DNA from: Bacteroidia bacterium
GTDB lineage: Bacteria > Bacteroidota > Bacteroidia > NS11-12g > UBA955
Length of the DNA: 19,570 bases
Direction of reading: 5' to 3'
NCBI GenBank assembly: GCA_020848595.1
Contig: JADLHV010000262.1
Location: 1-19,570, forward strand
A program made the position numbers and the translations under genes. Within the stretch, counting starts at the first letter, position 1. Every line of letters begins with the position of its first letter. The notes beneath the pieces were generated by a model that saw only the letters and a program-made list of their open reading frames with translations, was not told where the DNA came from and did no database searches. This document shows positions 15,290 through 19,570 of the stretch, in pieces.

Positions 15290-15371
15290 AGTTATTGATT
15301 CGTCTTTTTTTGAGCCTTTAAATTCCACCGATTTATTCAACTATAATTCGTGTATTCACTGAAGAATTTAA

Positions 15372-15872
15372 CTATTTATGAGGAAAATTTGTACTCTGAC
15401 GAGCAAAATTTAGAAGGAATCGATTAAATAATAATACAAATAACAATAACGCCAATAGAGCATACCAATACCAATGATTAAAATAATTTAGAAAGCCAGA
15501 ATCATTATCAGAATTAATTTTATGCGTTTGACCTACATTATATTTATCGAAGTTGACAAATGCTATTGAAGGATATTGTTGTTTAAGCGAATCCAATTTA
15601 AAATTCGGAGTAAATAATGAACAATTTTTAATGAATTGCGTGTCTCTAATTTGAGGTAAAGATTTAGTGACCATAATTAAACGGTCATTAGAAATGCAAA
15701 TACAAGAATCTATTTGAGTTAATTCATCTGAAACAGAAACAATTTCTACTGAATTAGAAATATTTACAGAATTTCCTTGAAAATTTGAGGCATAGGCAGC
15801 AGTTTGACTAAAACATAAAAAAGAGAAAATACTAGTCAAAATCAAGCCTAAAATATGACGTAAAAAACTCAC
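15372..15872 (-). CDS. Small exported protein with C-terminal membrane anchor (unknown)
   Basis: A 166-residue protein that I do not recognise. It has a signal peptide (1-28, 'LILTSIFSFLCFSQTAAYA|S'), a periplasmic part of about 105 residues containing three cysteines ('DSCICIS' and 'IKNCSLF'), a transmembrane helix at about 134-154 ('WYWYALLALLLFVLLFNRFLL') and a short basic tail. The start is GTG 15870-15872; no ATG occurs early in the frame, and a full promoter lies 5 nt upstream, which supports the GTG. The three cysteines might bind metal or form a disulphide, but nothing more is visible. Confidence 0.7.
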   Translation of the reverse strand: MSFLRHILGLILTSIFSFLCFSQTAAYASNFQGNSVNISNSVEIVSVSDELTQIDSCICISNDRLIMVTKSLPQIRDTQFIKNCSLFTPNFKLDSLKQQYPSIAFVNFDKYNVGQTHKINSDNDSGFLNYFNHWYWYALLALLLFVLLFNRFLLNFARQSTNFPHK

Positions 15873-15877
15873 AGTTA

Positions 15878-15908
15878 CAAATATAGGTAATTAGAACTAA
15901 AAACACAA
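15878..15908 (-). promoter_or_regulatory. Promoter of the 15372-15872 gene
   Basis: On the minus strand TTG (15906-15908), 20 bp, TATATTTG (15878-15885), a full match to the phylum's promoter form. The GTG start codon follows after 5 nt. Confidence 0.7.
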
Positions 15909-15954
15909 GCGAAAACAATCTTAAGGTAAAAAGTAGTAATTTCAACGAATGTCA

Positions 15955-15986
15955 TTTGCTAATGCAAGTCAAATGTCGGTAATTCG
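15955..15986 (+). promoter_or_regulatory. Possible promoter of the S46 peptidase gene
   Basis: TTTG (15955-15958), 21 bp, TAATTCG (15980-15986). The upstream element and spacing are good but the downstream box departs from TAnnTTTG. It would leave a leader of about 25 nt before ATG 16014. Confidence 0.33.
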
Positions 15987-16013
15987 CGGCACTTTATAAT
16001 ATCCAAAATTTAT

Positions 16014-18230
16014 ATGAAAAGAATATTCGCACTGTTCACTTTAAGCATCATAATGATGACACAAGTAGCCAAAGCCGACGAAGGTATGTGGTTGTTGTCG
16101 ATGTTAGACAAAATGAACTTCAAAGACATGGAGGCTAAAGGTCTTCGACTTACCAAAGAGCAATTGTATAGCATCAATAACTCGAGTTTAAAGGATGCTA
16201 GTATCTGGTTTAACAATGGTTGTACTGGAGAGTTTGTTTCCTCAGAAGGTTTAGTTTTAACCAATCACCATTGTGGATACGATGCTATAGCTGGCTTAAG
16301 TACTACAGCCGACAATATTCTTGATAATGGTTTCTGGGCTAAAGACAAAGGTGCCGAAAAGGTTCCACATTCGTCTATGTCTGTTACTAGAGTGGTTCGT
16401 GTCGATGATATTACTGACCAAGTGTTAGCACAAATTAAAGGCGTTGAAGAAAAAGATAGAGCTAAAAAACTTCGCGAAATATTTAAAGATCTTGAAACTA
16501 AAGCAACTGAGGGAACCCATTTTGAAGCTACTAGCCGCGAAATGTTTAAAGGTAATGCCTATTACTTATTTGTAATGGAGAAATTTACTGATATTCGTTT
16601 AGTTGGTACACCGCCTCAAAACATTGGTAAATTTGGTGGAGAAACTGATAATTGGATGTGGCCAAGACATACTGGTGATTTCAGTATGTTTAGAGTATAT
16701 GTTGGCAACGATAATAAACCAGCTAAATACAATGCTACTAACGTTCCTTATAAGCCTCTAAAACACCTTTCTGTTTCATTAAAAGGTTTCAAAGAAGGCG
16801 ATTTTGCTATGATTATAGGTTTCCCTGGTAGAACTAATCGCTATGAGTTTTCTCAAGGTATTGCCTTAGCTACCGATATTGTTGACCCTAACATTGTTAA
16901 TTTACGTGCTATTAGATTAAAAGCATGGAAAGAACAAATGATTCAAGATGATGCGACTCGTTTATTATTGTCTTCTAGCTATGCAAGTGTTGCCAATTAC
17001 TGGAAATATTTTGATGGTGAAGCTGAACAACTTAAACGTAATAAAGTATTTGAAAAGAAAGCTGGTGAAGAAAAAGCCTTTGCTTTATGGGCTTCTACTA
17101 GAGATGAATATAAAACACTTCTTTATGATATTGACCAAACTTATACCGAATACAAACCCTATTCGCTTCAAGCAACTTATATGAGAGAATGTATCGGTGC
17201 TCCGGGTATTATTCAAAACAGTAGTATGGGATTTGCTTTAGAATCTTTATATAAAAAGCGTGCTGAAGTTGCAGCAAGTAAAGAATTAAGCAAAGAAGCT
17301 AAAATGAAAGAGCTTTCTAGTATCGATTCTAATATTAATGTTTTATGCAAAACTAATATCGAAAGATTAGCAAGCATTAGCTATAATGATAGAATTATCG
17401 TTGCTGATAAAAAAATATTCGCGGGTATGTTAATGATGTATTTCAAGAATATTCCATCTGATCAATGGACTGCTGATTTTAAGAAACTTGCTTCTAAAAT
17501 TAAAAATGGTAATGCAGAAATTATCTTCGCTAAATACACTGATATGGTTTTTGCTAAAAGTATATTTGCTTCTAAAGAAAAAATTGAAGCTTTCATGAAA
17601 AAGCCAAATTACAAAAAACTTTTAAGCGACCCTGCTTTTGCTTTCTATAAATCTCATGTAGATAATTATAACGCTAACTTTAAAACTAAAATCGAAGATT
17701 TCTATTCTAAATCTAATGCTCTTGGAAGAAAATATATCAAAGGTTTAATGGAAATGGCGCCTAATCGCTATTATTATCCAGATGCTAACTCTTGTCAAAG
17801 ACTTACTTATGGCACTATCCGTTCGTATAATCCAAAAGATGGTGTGCATTACGATTACATCACTACATTAGATGGTGTAATGGAAAAATACATTCCAGGT
17901 GATTATGAATTTGATTTACCTCAAGGTTTAATTGATTTATATAAGAAAGCAGATTATGGTCGCTATAAAATGGAAAACGGCAAATTACCTGTTGCTTTCT
18001 TATCAGATAATGATATTACTGGTGGTAATAGTGGAAGTCCTGTTATGGATGGTGACGGTAACTTAATCGGTATTGCGTTCGATGGCAACTGGGAAGCAAT
18101 GAGTGGTAATATTGATTTCGATCAAAAGTACAAACGTACTATCAGTGTCGATATCCGCTATGTATTATGGCTTATCGATAAATTTGGAGGTGCTCCACAT
18201 ATCGTCAACGAAATGACTATTATAGAATAA
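16014..18230 (+). CDS. S46-family dipeptidyl peptidase, DPP7-type
   Basis: A 738-residue exported serine peptidase that releases dipeptides from peptide N-termini, as in asaccharolytic Bacteroidota. A signal peptide covers residues 1-21 ('FALFTLSIIMMTQVAKA|D'). The chymotrypsin-like catalytic triad is visible: the His pair in 'LTNHHCGYDA' (85-86), Asp222 in 'MWPRHTGDFS', and Ser673 in 'TGGNSGSPV'. Between the His and Asp parts and the Ser part lies the long helical insert (about 290-600) that caps the substrate site in this family. The residue 18 positions after the catalytic Ser is Gly691 ('AFDGNWEAMSG'); in characterised enzymes this position is Gly in DPP7 and Arg in DPP11, so hydrophobic rather than Asp/Glu preference at P1 is expected. 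Length is normal. It is transcribed alone and ends at a strong terminator. Confidence 0.93.
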   Translation: MKRIFALFTLSIIMMTQVAKADEGMWLLSMLDKMNFKDMEAKGLRLTKEQLYSINNSSLKDASIWFNNGCTGEFVSSEGLVLTNHHCGYDAIAGLSTTADNILDNGFWAKDKGAEKVPHSSMSVTRVVRVDDITDQVLAQIKGVEEKDRAKKLREIFKDLETKATEGTHFEATSREMFKGNAYYLFVMEKFTDIRLVGTPPQNIGKFGGETDNWMWPRHTGDFSMFRVYVGNDNKPAKYNATNVPYKPLKHLSVSLKGFKEGDFAMIIGFPGRTNRYEFSQGIALATDIVDPNIVNLRAIRLKAWKEQMIQDDATRLLLSSSYASVANYWKYFDGEAEQLKRNKVFEKKAGEEKAFALWASTRDEYKTLLYDIDQTYTEYKPYSLQATYMRECIGAPGIIQNSSMGFALESLYKKRAEVAASKELSKEAKMKELSSIDSNINVLCKTNIERLASISYNDRIIVADKKIFAGMLMMYFKNIPSDQWTADFKKLASKIKNGNAEIIFAKYTDMVFAKSIFASKEKIEAFMKKPNYKKLLSDPAFAFYKSHVDNYNANFKTKIEDFYSKSNALGRKYIKGLMEMAPNRYYYPDANSCQRLTYGTIRSYNPKDGVHYDYITTLDGVMEKYIPGDYEFDLPQGLIDLYKKADYGRYKMENGKLPVAFLSDNDITGGNSGSPVMDGDGNLIGIAFDGNWEAMSGNIDFDQKYKRTISVDIRYVLWLIDKFGGAPHIVNEMTIIE

Positions 18231-18250
18231 TTTTAAATAAACTTCATATT

Positions 18251-18281
18251 AAAGCCGTGTTTTATTGACACGGCTTTTTTT
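18251..18281 (+). terminator. Rho-independent terminator of the S46 peptidase gene
   Basis: A perfect 10-bp stem AAAGCCGTGT/ACACGGCTTT with a 7-nt loop, followed by T's, 20 bp after the stop codon. Confidence 0.88.
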
Positions 18282-18316
18282 ATGTTTGTAATAGTCTAAA
18301 GTTACTAATTTTAAGG

Positions 18317-18324
18317 TAAATTCG
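18317..18324 (+). promoter_or_regulatory. Possible -7 box for the 18334-lnt operon
   Basis: TAAATTCG differs from TAnnTTTG at one position and ends 9 nt before ATG 18334. A second, exact box TATGTTTG lies at 18281-18288. Neither has a clear TTG at 19-21 bp, so which one is used is open. Confidence 0.3.
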
Positions 18325-18333
18325 CACAGAACA

Positions 18334-18774
18334 ATGAAGGAGTTTGTAGAAATTGCTATCTTATTTTTAATTTCGGGTGTCAAATACTTGATTTCTGTAA
18401 TTGCTTTACTGAAATTTTCGTCCAGAGCCTGGTATTGGGACATGCTCATTGTTTCATCTGGTGGCATTTTAGGTTGCTTTATTTTTACCTATCTTGGAGC
18501 TGCTTTATCAAAATATTTTTCAAAATTTCATTTATTTAAATTTAGCAATAACAAACTGCGAAAATTTATTAAAATCAAAAATAGTTATGGACTCTTTGGT
18601 ATTGCAATGCTAAGTCCAATTCTTATTAGTATTCCAGTTGGATGCATTATTAGCGCTTCTTTTGAACACGATAAAACAAAAATTATACGATATCAAATTA
18701 TCTCTGTTCTTTTCTGGAGTATTTTACTTTTCGGATTGAAAGGATTATTTAATATCAACTTAATAAAAGAATAA
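18334..18774 (+). CDS. Small multi-pass membrane protein (possibly Sm_multidrug_ex-like)
   Basis: A 146-residue protein with about four hydrophobic segments: 3-26, 37-60, about 85-110 ('YGLFGIAMLSPILISIPVGC') and about 118-140. A basic loop lies at 64-80 ('KFHLFKFSNNKLRKFIKIKN'). The third segment with 'LSPILISIPVG' recalls the family annotated as small multi-drug export proteins and DedA-like proteins; this is an impression, not a firm match. It starts at ATG 18334 and its stop codon overlaps the ATG of rsmI (TAATG), so the two are translationally coupled. Confidence 0.65.
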   Translation: MKEFVEIAILFLISGVKYLISVIALLKFSSRAWYWDMLIVSSGGILGCFIFTYLGAALSKYFSKFHLFKFSNNKLRKFIKIKNSYGLFGIAMLSPILISIPVGCIISASFEHDKTKIIRYQIISVLFWSILLFGLKGLFNINLIKE

Positions 18775-19454
18775 TGCCCGGAAAACTGATATTAGTGCCA
18801 ACTCCTATTGGCAATCTGAAAGATATTACTTTAAGAGCTCTCGAAGCTTTAAAATCTTGTGATATAATTCTAGCTGAAGATACTCGAAATACTGGTCAAT
18901 TACTTAAACTTTACGAAATTGATAAACCATTGCAAAGTTATCATGCGCATAACGAACATGATAAATACAAAGATGTTTTGAATCAATTACAAGCCGGTAA
19001 AATTATGTGCTTAGTTACCGATGCCGGTACGCCAGGTATTTCTGATCCTGGGTTTTTAATTGTTCGTGAATGTCTTAAAAATCAATTGGATATTGAATGT
19101 TTACCAGGTGCGACGGCATTTGTGCCTGCTTTAGTTAAAAGCGGACTCCCTTCTGATCGATTTTGTTTTGAAGGATTTTTGCCCGTAAAAAAAGGTCGTA
19201 AAACCCGACTTGATCAGCTAAAAAATGAAACTAGAACGATGTTGTTTTACGAAAGTCCTTATAAAATATTAGGAACCTTAGAAGATTTTATCGAATACTT
19301 TGGAGCCGATAGACAAGTCTCTGTAAGTAGAGAAATTACTAAACTTTACGAAGAAACAATAAACGGAACACTTGAAGAAGTGTTTCAACATTTCAAAATA
19401 AAAGCGCCAAAAGGTGAATTTGTTATAGCTCTAGAAGGAAATAAAAATGAATAA
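18774..19454 (+). CDS. rsmI: 16S rRNA (cytidine(1402)-2'-O)-methyltransferase
   Basis: A 226-residue enzyme that methylates the 2'-O of C1402 in the decoding centre of 16S rRNA, using SAM. Tetrapyrrole-methylase fold motifs are present: 'VPTPIGNLKDITLRAL' (8-23), 'ILAEDTRNT' (32-40), 'VTDAGTPGISDPG' (81-93), 'LPGATAFVPAL' (110-120) and 'FEGFLP' (132-137). It is shorter than the E. coli protein (286 residues) and lacks its C-terminal extension, as in many Bacteroidota members. The start overlaps the previous stop by 1 nt and the end overlaps the next gene by 8 bp. Confidence 0.95.
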   Translation: MPGKLILVPTPIGNLKDITLRALEALKSCDIILAEDTRNTGQLLKLYEIDKPLQSYHAHNEHDKYKDVLNQLQAGKIMCLVTDAGTPGISDPGFLIVRECLKNQLDIECLPGATAFVPALVKSGLPSDRFCFEGFLPVKKGRKTRLDQLKNETRTMLFYESPYKILGTLEDFIEYFGADRQVSVSREITKLYEETINGTLEEVFQHFKIKAPKGEFVIALEGNKNE

Positions 19455-19570
19455 ACTCAAACCCATACATTTCAGTCTTATATCTGCCGCTCTTCTTATT
19501 ATAGGTTGGCCGCCTCTTCAATCTTCTTTTTTACTGTTTTTTGCCATTGCTCCACTCTTAATTTTAAGAG
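19447..19570 (+). CDS. lnt: Probable apolipoprotein N-acyltransferase, N-terminal fragment
   Basis: The first 41 codons of a gene cut by the window end, beginning at ATG 19447 within the end of rsmI (8-bp overlap). The peptide is a membrane segment with 'AALLIIGWPPLQSSFLLFFA' then 'IAPLLILR', which matches the first helices of Lnt, where a WPP motif and a 'LLF-A-APLL' stretch are common. Lnt adds the third acyl chain to lipoproteins in the inner membrane. Only the N-terminus is visible; the catalytic nitrilase domain is outside the window, so the name is provisional. Confidence 0.7.
   Translation, partial: MNKLKPIHFSLISAALLIIGWPPLQSSFLLFFAIAPLLILR

Noticed and set aside
16010..16264. Open frame on the minus strand inside the S46 peptidase gene
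   Set aside because: It lies antisense to the conserved N-terminus and His motif of the peptidase, has no promoter and no protein features; it is a shadow frame.
16948..17184. Open frame of 78 codons in a second frame inside the S46 peptidase gene
   Set aside because: It overlaps the uninterrupted helical insert of the peptidase and shows no independent signals.
18249..18467. Open frame on the minus strand across the terminator and the start of the 18334 gene
   Set aside because: It runs through a strong terminator hairpin and is antisense to a coupled operon gene.
1..19570. CRISPR array, tRNA genes, phage or restriction/defence genes
   Set aside because: I looked for spaced direct repeats, cloverleaf-like sequences with TTCGA arms, integrases and defence motifs and saw none in the window.

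Overview
The window looks like a chromosomal segment from a member of the Bacteroidota. The DNA is AT-rich. Gene starts lack Shine-Dalgarno sequences. Several genes follow a TTG / 19-21 bp / TAnnTTTG promoter, the form used by this phylum. The proteins fit: a TonB-dependent receptor with an N-terminal CarboxypepD_reg-like domain, an ECF sigma factor next to a membrane anti-sigma-like protein, a DUF4159 protein, and an S46 dipeptidyl peptidase. I cannot place it below phylum level.

Layout. (1) 1-1760, plus strand: the tail of an ECF sigma factor and a membrane protein that is probably its regulator. (2) 9539 down to 1804, minus strand: a tightly packed run of thiolase, secreted hypothetical protein, DUF4159 protein, diacylglycerol/lipid kinase, SUI1-family protein and MOP-family flippase. 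The TonB-dependent receptor follows it from its own well-formed promoter. (3) 9618-10724, plus: lpxB, convergent with a small multi-pass membrane protein (10729-11418, minus). (4) 11548-13057: two divergent small-protein genes separated by about 0.7 kb of very AT-rich DNA without genes. Their coding sequences look unrelated, but promoter, a 10-bp palindrome at fixed spacing, the whole 3' UTR and the terminator are shared in mirror-image arrangement. This is the most unusual thing in the window. (5) 13119-14876, plus: a secreted M61-type metallopeptidase with a PDZ domain. (6) About 14917-15280, minus: RNase P RNA (rnpB), then a small anchored secreted protein (15372-15872, minus). (7) 16014-18230, plus: a DPP7-type S46 dipeptidyl peptidase ending in a strong terminator. 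(8) 18334 to the end, plus: small membrane protein, rsmI and the start of a probable lnt, all overlapping.

Envelope functions dominate: lipid A synthesis (lpxB), lipoprotein acylation (lnt), a lipid kinase, a polysaccharide or lipid flippase, an outer-membrane receptor, and two exported peptidases that suggest peptide or protein use. Housekeeping RNA functions are rnpB, rsmI and the SUI1 factor. Several promoter -10-like boxes end only 5-9 nt before the start codon, suggesting very short or absent 5' leaders for those genes.
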